In this document: positions 44,594 through 54,280 of the stretch, in pieces
Numbering within the stretch: position 1 is the stretch's first letter
How the letters are laid out: the number at the start of each line of letters is the position of its first letter
Assembly: GCA_017463245.1 (NCBI GenBank)
Contig: JAFTPN010000034.1
Location: 34,944 to 98,943 of the forward strand
DNA: 64,000 bases
From: Clostridia bacterium
GTDB lineage: Bacteria > Bacillota > Clostridia > Christensenellales > Aristaeellaceae
Direction: 5' to 3'
Translations under genes and position numbers: made by a program
The notes under the pieces: model-generated
What the model was told of the DNA's origin: nothing
Seen by the model: only the letters and a program-made list of their open reading frames with translations
Database searches by the model: none

Positions 44594-47158
44594 ATGAAAG
44601 ATACATTCCTCATCGTAGACGGCAACAGCCTGATGCACCGCGCCTTCCACGCCCTGCCCATCATGGACAACGGGGGCGTGTACACCAACGCCATCTTCGG
44701 CTTTCTGAATATGCTGCTGAAGGTCATCAAGGAAGAAAACGTGCGCTACCTGGCCGTTTGCTTTGATGAGCATGGCCCCACCTTCCGCCACACGGTGTAT
44801 GCGGACTACAAGGCCGGGCGCTCTGCCACGCCTGTGGAACTGCGCCAGCAGTTCGAGACCATCCGCACGCTGCTCACCGACATGGGTGTGAAGTGGTACA
44901 CCCTGGCGGGCTGGGAGGCTGACGACCTGCTGGGCACGCTGTCCCTTCGCGGCGCGGAGGCGGGCGTGGCGCCGCTGCTGCTCACCGGCGACCGGGACGC
45001 CTTGCAGCTGGTGGGCAATGATGTGGAACTCATGTTCACCCGCAAGGGCATCAGCGAGACCATCCGCTTCACCCCCGCCAAGGTGCATGAGGAATACGGC
45101 TTCTCCCCGGAGCAGGTCACCGACTGGAAGGGCATGGCCGGCGACAGCAGCGACAACATCCCCGGCATCCCCGGCGTGGGCGACAAGACCGCCGTGAAGC
45201 TCTTGCAGCAATACGGCACGCTGGAAAACGTGCTGGCGCACACCGATGAGATCAAGGGCAAGCTGCGGGAGAAGATCGAGACCTGGGCCGATCAGGCCAA
45301 GCAATGCAAGGAGCTGGCCACCATCCGCCGGGATGCGCCCATCCAATGGACGCTCTCCGATTGCGCTTTGCCCGACCTGAAGCAGGGCATCCCCGCCTTG
45401 CAAAAGCTGCGGCTGAACAGCATCATCCGCCGCCTGGGCGAAGAGCCTGCCGAAGTGACCGAGCAGCCCGCCGAGGCTGCGCCCCTGACGCTGCTGCCCT
45501 ATCAGGATGTGCAGATGATGTCCTCCGGCGCAGAGCTGGAGGCATGGCTGCCCGCCGCAGCACGTCCCCTGGCGGTGTACATCAGCGACGTGAGCATCTC
45601 CGTGGCGGACTCCGCCGGGAAGTGCTGCCTGGTGACCCTGGGGGGCGATTTGCTCAACCCCGGCGCTGATCCTGCCGAGGTGCTGGCGGTGATCGCCCCG
45701 ACCCTGGCCGACCCCGCTGTGGTGCATGACGGCAAAAAGCTGCTCCACACCCTGCGCAAGGCAGGCCTGCCCCTGCCGGAGAAGTTCCATTGGGACACCA
45801 TGCTGGGGGCGTATCTGCTCAACCCCCAGGAGAAGAGCTACGGCCTTTCCGCCCTCTGCCCCAATATGCCGGAGGACGCCCGTGCGCTGATGAGCCTGTT
45901 TACCTGGCAGCGCGGCCGGGTGGAGCAGGACGGCATGCTGCGCCTGATGCAGGAGGTGGAAATGCCCCTGTCCCTGGCGCTGTTCAGGATGGAGAGCATC
46001 GGCTTCACGGTGGACACCGCCTTCCTGCGCAGCCTGGGCGAGCGCTATGTGAAGGAGATCGAGGAAGCCCGGCAGGAGATCTTCCGCGCCTGCGGCACCG
46101 GCTCCTTCAATGTGAACAGCACCCAGCAGCTGGGCGAGGTGCTGTTTGAAAAGCTCCAGCTGCCCCACGGTAAAAAGACCCAGCGGGGGTACTCCACCTC
46201 TGCCGAGGTGCTGGAGAACCTGCGGGACATTGCCCCGGAGGTCATCGACCCCATTCTGCGCTACCGCCAGCTGACCAAGCTGAACTCCACCTATGTGGAG
46301 GGGCTCCTGCGCCTGGTGGACAGCGAAGGCCGGGTGCATTCCTATTTCGACCAGGTGGCCACCGCCACGGGGCGCATTTCCTCCTCGGAGCCGAACTTGC
46401 AGAACATCCCCGTCCGCACCGAGGAAGGCCGGGAGATCCGCCGCGCCTTCCTGCCCCAGGAGGGCTGGGTGCTGCTGGACGCGGACTACAGTCAAATTGA
46501 GCTGCGGCTCATGGCGCATTTCTCCGGGGACGAGGCCATGGTGGAGGCCTTCCGCACCGGGCAGGACGTTCACGCCCGCACCGCCAGCGAGATCTTCGAC
46601 GTGCCGCTTAGCGAGGTGGACTCCACCCTGCGTTCCCGTGCCAAGGCGGTGAACTTCGGCCTGATCTACGGCATCAGCGGCTTTGGCCTGGCGCGAAACA
46701 CCGGCGTGAGCCAGAAGGAAGCCCGGGAGTTCATCAGCCGCTACTTTGCCAAGTACCCCGGCGTGAAGCGCTTTATGGACGACGCCACCGCCGATGGCGA
46801 GAAGAACGGCTATGCCGTGACCCTCATGGGTCGCCGCCGCTACCTGCCGGAGCTGAAATCCCCCAAGAGCGTCATCCGCGAGTTTGGCAAGCGTGCCGCC
46901 ATGAACACCCCCGTGCAGGGCACCGCAGCGGATATCATCAAGCTGGCCATGGTGCGCGTGGACGCGGCCCTGCGCCGGGAAAGCCTGCGCTCCCGCCTGA
47001 TCCTGCAAGTCCACGACGAGCTGCTGCTGGAATGCCCCCCGGAGGAAGTCCCCCAGGCCGCCGCCCTGCTGGAAAAGTGCATGGTGGAGGTCATTACCCT
47101 GAACGTTCCCCTGCTGGCCGAAGTCCATCAGGGCAGCAACTGGGCGGAGGCGAAGTGA
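44594..47158 (+). CDS. polA: DNA polymerase I
   Basis: An 854-residue repair and Okazaki-processing polymerase. The N-terminal 5'-3' exonuclease (FLIVDGNSLMHRAFHAL, then GWEADDLLGTL, DWKGMAGDSSDNIPGIPGVGDKTA) is intact. The middle 3'-5' exonuclease-like domain lacks the DxE metal motif (PLAVYISDVSISVAD), so proofreading is probably lost, as in many Firmicute PolA. Polymerase motifs: A at DADYSQIELR (residue 629 onward), B at RSRAKAVNFGLIYGISGFG and C at QVHDELLLE. I take ATG 44594 after AAAGGAGGT; the longer frame lacks a ribosome site. Confidence 0.97.
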   Translation: MKDTFLIVDGNSLMHRAFHALPIMDNGGVYTNAIFGFLNMLLKVIKEENVRYLAVCFDEHGPTFRHTVYADYKAGRSATPVELRQQFETIRTLLTDMGVKWYTLAGWEADDLLGTLSLRGAEAGVAPLLLTGDRDALQLVGNDVELMFTRKGISETIRFTPAKVHEEYGFSPEQVTDWKGMAGDSSDNIPGIPGVGDKTAVKLLQQYGTLENVLAHTDEIKGKLREKIETWADQAKQCKELATIRRDAPIQWTLSDCALPDLKQGIPALQKLRLNSIIRRLGEEPAEVTEQPAEAAPLTLLPYQDVQMMSSGAELEAWLPAAARPLAVYISDVSISVADSAGKCCLVTLGGDLLNPGADPAEVLAVIAPTLADPAVVHDGKKLLHTLRKAGLPLPEKFHWDTMLGAYLLNPQEKSYGLSALCPNMPEDARALMSLFTWQRGRVEQDGMLRLMQEVEMPLSLALFRMESIGFTVDTAFLRSLGERYVKEIEEARQEIFRACGTGSFNVNSTQQLGEVLFEKLQLPHGKKTQRGYSTSAEVLENLRDIAPEVIDPILRYRQLTKLNSTYVEGLLRLVDSEGRVHSYFDQVATATGRISSSEPNLQNIPVRTEEGREIRRAFLPQEGWVLLDADYSQIELRLMAHFSGDEAMVEAFRTGQDVHARTASEIFDVPLSEVDSTLRSRAKAVNFGLIYGISGFGLARNTGVSQKEAREFISRYFAKYPGVKRFMDDATADGEKNGYAVTLMGRRRYLPELKSPKSVIREFGKRAAMNTPVQGTAADIIKLAMVRVDAALRRESLRSRLILQVHDELLLECPPEEVPQAAALLEKCMVEVITLNVPLLAEVHQGSNWAEAK

Positions 47159-47325
47159 CCAAAGGGGCGCTGCCCCTTTGGAAACCCCGCGAAGGGCCGT
47201 TCGGCCCTTTCGAAACCCATTTTTTGGGTAATTGTTACTTGGCTGCGCGCCTGTAGGGGCGATCTGCGATCGCCCGCCCGAGCCACACTCTTAATTCCGC
47301 ATTCCGAATTCCGCATTCCGAATTT
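47159..47325. repeat. Composite palindromic repeat island (family B, copy 2)
   Basis: Immediately after polA: AAAGGGGCGCTGCCCCTTT, GAAGGGCCGTTCGGCCCTTTC, then TGTAGGGGCGATCTGCGATCGCCC and a double TTCCGCATTCCGAA. The order of modules is the same as at 19222-19575. The first hairpins, followed by ATTTTTTGG, could terminate polA. Confidence 0.85.
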
Positions 47326-47338
47326 AGCCGAGGTGCTT

Positions 47339-48043
47339 ATGAATCAGTTTTCCCGCACAGAAATGCTCATCGGCGCTCCCGCCATGGCTCGCCTCCATAC
47401 CGCCCGGGTGGCGGTGTTTGGCGTGGGCGGCGTGGGCGGCTTTACCGCCGAGGCGCTGGTGCGCGCCGGGGTGGGCAGCATCGACCTCATCGACAACGAC
47501 ACCGTGGCGCTCACCAACCTGAACCGGCAGATCATCGCCCTGCACTCCACCCTGGGGCGCAGCAAGGTGCAGGTGATGGCGGAGCGCCTGCGGGACATCA
47601 ACCCGGCGGTGAATGTGACCTGCCATGAAATGTTCTACCTGCCGGAGAGCGCTGATGCCATCGATCTTGCTCAGTATGATTACATCGTGGATGCGGTGGA
47701 CACCGTGGCGGCCAAGCTGGAATTGATCACCCGCGCCTCTGCCCTGGGCAAGCCCATCATCAGCGCCATGGGGGCGGGGAACAAGCTGGACCCCACCAAG
47801 ATCGTGGTTACCGATATCTACAAGACCGCCACCTGCCCCCTGGCGCGGGTGATCCGCACCCAATGCAAAAAGCGGGGAATTCCCCGCTTGAAGGTGGCTT
47901 ATTCGACTGAACCCGCCCTGAAGCCCGCCGAAACGGAGGAGGAAACCTCCCGCCGGGCAACGCCGGGCAGCATGAGCTTCGTCCCCTCGGTAATGGGGCT
48001 GATCATCGCCGGGGAGGTCGTGGGAGAGCTGATCAAAGGCTGA
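47339..48043 (+). CDS. tcdA: TcdA-like tRNA threonylcarbamoyladenosine dehydratase (ThiF/E1 family)
   Basis: A 234-residue E1-like enzyme that cyclises t6A at position 37 of tRNAs. The ATP-binding motif is AVFGVGGVGGFTAEALVRAGVGSIDLIDNDTVALTNLNRQ with the adenylation Asp and the RxxN arginine. DAVDTVAAKLELI and KLDPTKIVVTDIYKTATCPLARVIR, with the conserved Cys, fit TcdA/YgdL better than ThiF or MoeB. ATG 47339 has GAGGTG close by; GTG 47333 overlaps that site. The stop overlaps the convergent glucosidase gene by 11 bp. Confidence 0.92.
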   Translation: MNQFSRTEMLIGAPAMARLHTARVAVFGVGGVGGFTAEALVRAGVGSIDLIDNDTVALTNLNRQIIALHSTLGRSKVQVMAERLRDINPAVNVTCHEMFYLPESADAIDLAQYDYIVDAVDTVAAKLELITRASALGKPIISAMGAGNKLDPTKIVVTDIYKTATCPLARVIRTQCKKRGIPRLKVAYSTEPALKPAETEEETSRRATPGSMSFVPSVMGLIIAGEVVGELIKG

Positions 48044-49583
48044 AATACGCAGCGGTCTGCGGCGGAACGGTCAGCTTGCCCGCTGCAAAGATGATCTCGC
48101 TGCCAAAACGGTAGAGAGTTTCCTTGGGGGCATGGGCGCAGTTGAAGGCGACTTCCCGCGCAGAAGGATTGATGACCACCAGGATCTTCTCATCACCGCT
48201 GGTGCGCACATAGGCCAGAGGATAGGCATCCTTTTGTGCATACACGAATTCGATCTCGCCCTTGCTCTGCAGAGCCTTGTGCGCCTGACGGATGGCGATG
48301 AGGCGCTTGATCTCATGGTACAGGGAGTTTTCGTCCGCCATCTGGGCAGCGGCGGTGGGGCGGTCGGCGCTTTCATCCTGGCGGATGTACAGCTTCTGCT
48401 TGGGTGCGGCGGAGAAGCCTGCGTTCACGGTGCTGTCCCACTGCATGGGGGAACGGGAGCCGGTGCGGTTATAGCCGCCCTCCACGGAAACATGGTTCTC
48501 AACATAGCGCATACCGATTTCATCGCCATAGTAGATGAAGGGCGCGCCGGGCATGGACAGCAGGAAGGCGAAAGCCAGCTTGAGGTTGTCGCCGTGGATG
48601 GAGCGGGCCAGGCGATCCATGTCGTGGTTGCCGGAGGGGATGCAGATCAGCCCCTTGCGCTGGGACTTTTCATAGTTTTCCAGATACTTTTCCACAAAGG
48701 CGGACACATCGCCCTTGCCCCGCTCAGAGAAGAAGGGTTCCTCGCAGCGGAACAGATCGTTGTAATGCGACGGGCCGAAGTGCAGCAGGAAGTCCATGTG
48801 GAAGCCGCCCTGCAGGGATTTGTCCGGCTCGCCCCACTCGGAGACCATGGCAGCCATGGGGAACTCCGCATCCAGGAAGGCGCGAACCTCCTGCCACAGG
48901 CGGATGGTGCCCAGACCCTCCGGATCGTGCTTCACCAGGGAGCCGGCCATGTCCACACGGAAGCCGTCGCAGCCCATGGAAAGCCAGAAGCGCATGATAT
49001 TTTTGAGTTCCTCCAGCGTGGCGCGGGGGCCGGGGGCGTCCATGGGCTGCTGCCAGGGCAGCGTGGGGTTAAGGAAGCCATAGTTCAGCGCAGGCTGGCT
49101 GGAGAAAAAGTTGATGGCGCAGGATCCATCCCTGGGCGAAATGCCGCGCAGGCAGCCCATGCCCTGGGGTTCCTCCCACACGGAGTCCGTCCACACATAG
49201 CGGTCGGTATATTCGTTGCGCTCCGCCTTCATGGATTCCTTGAACCAGGGATGCTCCACGGAGGTGTGGCCGGGAACAAGATCCAGCAGCACGTGCATAT
49301 CCCGGCGGTGTGCTTCGGCAAAAAGGCGCTTCAGATCCTCGTTGGTGCCGTAGCGGGGAGCCACGGTGTAGTAGTCTGCCACGTCATAGCCTGCATCGCC
49401 AAAGGGGGACTTGAAGCAGGGGTTGATCCACAGCGCATTGCAGCCCAGCTCCCGGATGTAGTCCAGTTTGTCAATGATGCCCTGGAAATCGCCAATACCA
49501 TCAGCGTTGGTATCCTTGAAGGATTGGGGATAAATTTCATAGAAGATCGCGTTATCAAGCCAAAGGGGTTGCTTTGCCGCCAT
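48033..49583 (-). CDS. GH13 alpha-glucosidase / alpha-amylase family enzyme
   Basis: A 516-residue cytoplasmic glycosidase acting on alpha-glucosides. GH13 regions: AIFYEIYPQSFKDTNADGIGDFQGIIDKLDYI, HVLLDLVPGHTS, GFRVDMAG (nucleophile Asp), MVSEWGEPD (acid/base Glu) and GNHDMDRLAR (third Asp). The Gly-Asn-His-Asp order fits oligo-1,6-glucosidase/alpha-glucosidase relatives. No signal peptide. Two ATGs occur; 49583 sits seven bases from AGGAG and 49589 abuts it. Upstream on the minus strand is the DUF815 gene; two hairpins lie between. Confidence 0.92.
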   Translation of the reverse strand: MAAKQPLWLDNAIFYEIYPQSFKDTNADGIGDFQGIIDKLDYIRELGCNALWINPCFKSPFGDAGYDVADYYTVAPRYGTNEDLKRLFAEAHRRDMHVLLDLVPGHTSVEHPWFKESMKAERNEYTDRYVWTDSVWEEPQGMGCLRGISPRDGSCAINFFSSQPALNYGFLNPTLPWQQPMDAPGPRATLEELKNIMRFWLSMGCDGFRVDMAGSLVKHDPEGLGTIRLWQEVRAFLDAEFPMAAMVSEWGEPDKSLQGGFHMDFLLHFGPSHYNDLFRCEEPFFSERGKGDVSAFVEKYLENYEKSQRKGLICIPSGNHDMDRLARSIHGDNLKLAFAFLLSMPGAPFIYYGDEIGMRYVENHVSVEGGYNRTGSRSPMQWDSTVNAGFSAAPKQKLYIRQDESADRPTAAAQMADENSLYHEIKRLIAIRQAHKALQSKGEIEFVYAQKDAYPLAYVRTSGDEKILVVINPSAREVAFNCAHAPKETLYRFGSEIIFAAGKLTVPPQTAAYFSL

Positions 49584-49739
49584 GGTCATGCTCCTTTGCA
49601 TTTTCATTTGCAGGCTTGCGAGGCCTGCACTCATATCTTATAATACTATAAAAATCGGCGATTTCCTTCGACATAGTTCTGTTTTCTGATGCGTTTGCAC
49701 TTTTGATGTGCTGTGCCGGCAGACCGTACACTGATCAAC

Positions 49740-49770
49740 AAAGCGCTGTCCTTTGCTGGGGCAGCGCTTT
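49740..49770. terminator. Hairpin upstream of the glucosidase gene
   Basis: AAAGCGCTG / CAGCGCTTT with a 13-nt loop and T-runs on both strands. It could end the ilv-DUF815 transcript before the glucosidase gene. Bases 49584-49739 show no other feature that I can support. Confidence 0.6.
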
Positions 49771-49815
49771 TTGTGAATGCTCCACGCAGCGTGGAGGGGC
49801 ATCCATGCAATATAA

Positions 49816-49850
49816 GCAGCGCCCCTGCTCTCATGGAGCAGGGGCGCATT
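49816..49850. terminator. Hairpin after the DUF815 stop
   Basis: GCGCCCCTGCTC / GAGCAGGGGCGC, 12-bp perfect stem with a 5-nt loop. The T-run (49846-49850) is on the plus strand. On the minus strand, the sense of the operon, no T-run follows, so it may act as a processing or stabilising hairpin. Confidence 0.6.
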
Positions 49851-49856
49851 TTTGCA

Positions 49857-51038
49857 TTACAGCAGGCTTTTGATGAACTGTTCCGCTGCCCTTGGCGAAC
49901 GGCTGCCGCGGGCCAGGGCAAAGGCCTCGGCCTGGATGTCCAGGGCGCTTTCGTCCATTTGCAGGCCGTGGCGCTGCGCCAGCTGGTGGACGATGTCCAG
50001 GTACAGGCGCTTCACCGGGCGCTCGTAGTAGAGGGTGAGGCCAAAGCGGTCGGACAGGGACAATAGCTCCTGCACGGTATCGGAATGATGCACGTCGTCG
50101 GAGGCGGCGCGGTCGGAGAAGTTCTCCTTCACGATGTGGCGGCGGTTGCTGGTGGCGTAGATCACCGCGTTGCTGGCCTTGGCCGAGGCGGAACCCTCCA
50201 GCGCGGCCTTGAGCATGCTGAAGCAATCGTCGTTCTTGTTGAAGGACAGATCATCGATGAAGATGATGAACTTCAAGGGGTTGTCCGCGATGCGGCCCAT
50301 CACATAGGACAGGCTGAACAGCTGATCCTTCCGCAGCTCGATGAGGCGCACACCCTGATCGAAGAAGTGATTGGCGCAGGCCTTCACCGTGGAGGACTTG
50401 CCGGTGCCCGCATCGCCGCACAAGAGCGCATTGGCGGCGGGGCGGCCATCCACCAGCGCCTGGGTGTTGTCCAGCAGGCGCTGGCGCTGGCTTTCGTAGC
50501 CGATGAACTGATCCAGCGTAATATCGTCCGCGGCCTCCACGGGGAGGATGCTTTGCCCTTCCACCCGGAACATACCGGCGGTGGCAAACACCCCGTAGCC
50601 ATAGCGGGTGATGTTGGCCATGCGCTGGGCATACACGCTGACGAAATCCGTGGCGCGGTTCTCAAACTGGGGGAGGTACCCCACATAGTCCAGGGAGGCA
50701 CACAGCGCCGGGGCGTTCAGCTCCGTGAGGCGGGAGAAGAGCCGCAGTTCCGCCTGGGCATTGGCTTCCACCGAGGGCGGGGGCGTTTGTCCACGGGCGA
50801 TGCTTTTCACATAGAGGTTCTCGTCCTCGCACACGGCGCGGGTGAGGAAATCGGAAAAGCAGCAGTTGCTGTCGGCCAGGGCATAGACGAACTCACCCAG
50901 CAGCGAGAGCCTCTCACAGGTGTCGTCCTGGCTCTTCAGCAGCTGGAGCAAAAGCGCCATGGGCTTTTTTTCAAGCAGGCCGCGGAACACGCTCAGCGAG
51001 GACAGCTCGCAGGCCAGCCGATGGATCTCCTGGGTCAT
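49857..51038 (-). CDS. DUF815 family AAA+ ATPase
   Basis: A 393-residue protein. The DUF815 core: IGYESQRQRLLDNTQALVDGRPAANALLCGDAGTGKSSTVKA (Walker A GDAGTGKS), FIIFIDDLSF (Walker B), ATSNRRHIVKENFSD (sensor 1) and LSDRFGLTLYY. The N-terminal ~170 residues are helical and variable. Family function is not established. The ATG at 51038 follows AAGGAG. The gene begins 10 bp after ilvD, the ilvD TAA forming part of that ribosome site, so it is the last gene of the ilv operon. Confidence 0.88.
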   Translation of the reverse strand: MTQEIHRLACELSSLSVFRGLLEKKPMALLLQLLKSQDDTCERLSLLGEFVYALADSNCCFSDFLTRAVCEDENLYVKSIARGQTPPPSVEANAQAELRLFSRLTELNAPALCASLDYVGYLPQFENRATDFVSVYAQRMANITRYGYGVFATAGMFRVEGQSILPVEAADDITLDQFIGYESQRQRLLDNTQALVDGRPAANALLCGDAGTGKSSTVKACANHFFDQGVRLIELRKDQLFSLSYVMGRIADNPLKFIIFIDDLSFNKNDDCFSMLKAALEGSASAKASNAVIYATSNRRHIVKENFSDRAASDDVHHSDTVQELLSLSDRFGLTLYYERPVKRLYLDIVHQLAQRHGLQMDESALDIQAEAFALARGSRSPRAAEQFIKSLL

Positions 51039-51048
51039 GCTATGCTCC

Positions 51049-52716
51049 TTATTCAAACTGGTTGATGATGGCGCCCTTGTCCGCCGAGCTGACCTGGGCG
51101 GCATAGCGTGCCAGGCAGCCCTTGATGCCCTGCTTGCGCTTGATGGGCATGGTTTCCTTGCGGGCGGCCAGTTCCTCGTCGGACACCTTCAGCTGGATGG
51201 AATAGGCGGGGATGTTGATGGAAATGATGTCCCCGTCCTTCACATAGGCAATGATGCCGCCGCTGACGGCCTCGGGGGAGATGTGGCCGATGGACGCGCC
51301 GCGGGTAGCGCCGGAGAAGCGGCCGTCGGTGATCAAGGCCACGTCCTTGTCCAGCCCCATGCCCGCAATGGCAGAGGTGGGGGAGAGCATTTCACGCATG
51401 CCGGGGCCACCGGCGGGGCCTTCGTAGCGGATCACCACCACGTCGCCCTTCACGATCTTGCCGCCGTAGATGGCTGCAATGGCCTCTTCCTCGCTGTCGA
51501 ACACCTTGGCGGGGCCTTCATGCACCAGCATTTCCGGCGCCACGGCGCTGCGCTTCACCACGCAGCCATTGGGGGCCAGGTTGCCCCGCAAAACGGCAAT
51601 GCCGCCGGTCTTGCTGTAAGGATTGTCGATGGTGCGGATCACCTGGGGATCGCGGTTCACGGCGTTTTCGATGTTCTCGCCCAGGGTCTTGCCGGTGCAG
51701 GTCATCACGGAGGTGTCCAGCAGGTTCAGCCGGGTCAGCTCCTTGAGGACGGCATACACGCCGCCTGCCTCGTTCAGATCCTCCATGTAGGTGGGGCCTG
51801 CGGGGGCAAGATGGCAGAGGTTGGGGGTCTTTTCGCTGACCTGGTTAGCCATTTCCAGGTCGAACTTCACGCCGCATTCGTTGGCGATGGCGGGCAGGTG
51901 CAGCATACTGTTGGTGGAGCAGCCCAGCGCCATGTCGGCGGTGAGGGCGTTGCGGATGGCCGCCTCGGTCATGATATCACGGGGGCGGATGTTTTTGCGC
52001 ACCAGCTCCATGATCTGCATACCGGCGTGCTTGGCCAGCTCGATGCGGGCGGAGTACACCGCAGGGATGGTGCCATTGCCCTTGAGACCCATGCCCAGCA
52101 CCTCGGTGAGGCAGTTCATGGAATTGGCGGTGTACATGCCCGAGCAGGAGCCGCAGGAGGGGCAGGTGCCTTCCTCGCACACGCGGAGCTGCTCCTCGTC
52201 GATCTTCCCGGCGGTGTAGGCGCCCACGGCCTCAAACATGCTGGAGAGGCTGGTCTTTTTGCCATTGACCCGGCCAGCCAGCATGGGGCCGCCGCTGACG
52301 AAGATGGTGGGGATGTTCAGCCGCGCCGCGGCCATGAGCAGGCCGGGAACGTTCTTGTCGCAGTTGGGGATCATCACCAGGCCGTCGAAGCCGTGCGCCA
52401 TGACCATAGCCTCGGTGGAATCGGCGATCATGTCGCGGGTGATCAGGGAATACTTCATGCCGGTGTGACCCATGGCGATGCCATCGCACACGGCGATGGC
52501 GGGGAACATGATGGGCGTTCCCCCGGCCATGGCCACGCCCAGCTTCACCGCGTTGGCGATCTTGTCCAGGTTCATGTGGCCGGGAACGATCTCGTTATAG
52601 GAGCTGACGATGCCGATCAGCGGCCGGGCCTGTTCCTCCCGGGTCAGACCCAGGGCGTGGTACAGGCTGCGGTGGGGCGCATTCTGGAATCCGTCAACGA
52701 TGGTATCCTTCATCAT
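51049..52716 (-). CDS. ilvD: Dihydroxy-acid dehydratase
   Basis: A 555-residue Fe-S dehydratase in valine/isoleucine synthesis, making 2-oxo acids from dihydroxy acids. The cluster-binding cysteines are in [11 protein letters not shown] and [21 protein letters not shown]; the catalytic region includes [24 protein letters not shown]. Length is normal. It starts 19 bp after ilvC on the minus strand with a weak ribosome site; MetMet at the start leaves a one-codon ambiguity. Confidence 0.97.
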   Translation of the reverse strand: MMKDTIVDGFQNAPHRSLYHALGLTREEQARPLIGIVSSYNEIVPGHMNLDKIANAVKLGVAMAGGTPIMFPAIAVCDGIAMGHTGMKYSLITRDMIADSTEAMVMAHGFDGLVMIPNCDKNVPGLLMAAARLNIPTIFVSGGPMLAGRVNGKKTSLSSMFEAVGAYTAGKIDEEQLRVCEEGTCPSCGSCSGMYTANSMNCLTEVLGMGLKGNGTIPAVYSARIELAKHAGMQIMELVRKNIRPRDIMTEAAIRNALTADMALGCSTNSMLHLPAIANECGVKFDLEMANQVSEKTPNLCHLAPAGPTYMEDLNEAGGVYAVLKELTRLNLLDTSVMTCTGKTLGENIENAVNRDPQVIRTIDNPYSKTGGIAVLRGNLAPNGCVVKRSAVAPEMLVHEGPAKVFDSEEEAIAAIYGGKIVKGDVVVIRYEGPAGGPGMREMLSPTSAIAGMGLDKDVALITDGRFSGATRGASIGHISPEAVSGGIIAYVKDGDIISINIPAYSIQLKVSDEELAARKETMPIKRKQGIKGCLARYAAQVSSADKGAIINQFE

Positions 52717-52735
52717 AGTGCGGTCACCGTCTTCC

Positions 52736-53788
<1,053 letters not shown>

Positions 53789-54280
53789 TTATTCCATGAT
53801 GCTGCCGCTGCGTTCCAGGGCGACAACACCGGTGCGGCACATTTCCACAATGCCCAGGGGCTTGACCACCTCGATGAAGGCCTTGACCTTGGCCGGGTCG
53901 CCGGTGACCTCCACGCACATGGTATCGGTACGGTAGTCGATGATCTTGGCGCGGTAGATCTCCGCTGCCGCCATCACCTCGCTGCGGTTTTCCGGGGTGT
54001 TGGGGATCTTGATGAGCATCATTTCCCGCTCCACGGTGTTGTCCGCCTGCAGGAGCTTGACCTTTTTTACATTGTGCAGCTTTTTCAGCTGGTTGATCAG
54101 CTGCTCCCGGGCGTAATCATCGCCGCCCAGAGTGATGGTGATGCGGGAGTAGGCGGGATCGTCGGTCTCGCCCACGGTGAGGGTATCGATGTTGAAGCCA
54201 CGGCGCATGAACAGGCCGCTGACGCGGGTCAGGACGCCGTAGGTATTCTCGACATAAATGGCGATCACATAGCGTTTCAC
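53789..54280 (-). CDS. ilvN: Acetolactate synthase small (regulatory) subunit
   Basis: A 163-residue ACT-domain regulator of acetolactate synthase. The first ACT domain is VIAIYVENTYGVLTRVSGLFMRRGFNIDTLTVGETDDPAYSRITI. The second half (LIKIPNTPENRSEVMAAAEIYRAKIIDYRTDTMCVEVTG) matches the ACT_5 domain. It mediates valine feedback. The ATG overlaps the ilvB stop by 4 bp. Confidence 0.95.
   Translation of the reverse strand: MKRYVIAIYVENTYGVLTRVSGLFMRRGFNIDTLTVGETDDPAYSRITITLGGDDYAREQLINQLKKLHNVKKVKLLQADNTVEREMMLIKIPNTPENRSEVMAAAEIYRAKIIDYRTDTMCVEVTGDPAKVKAFIEVVKPLGIVEMCRTGVVALERSGSIME

Noticed and set aside
49645-49739. Possible small RNA between the glucosidase and DUF815 genes
   Set aside because: Apart from the two flanking hairpins I see no promoter or conserved structure.
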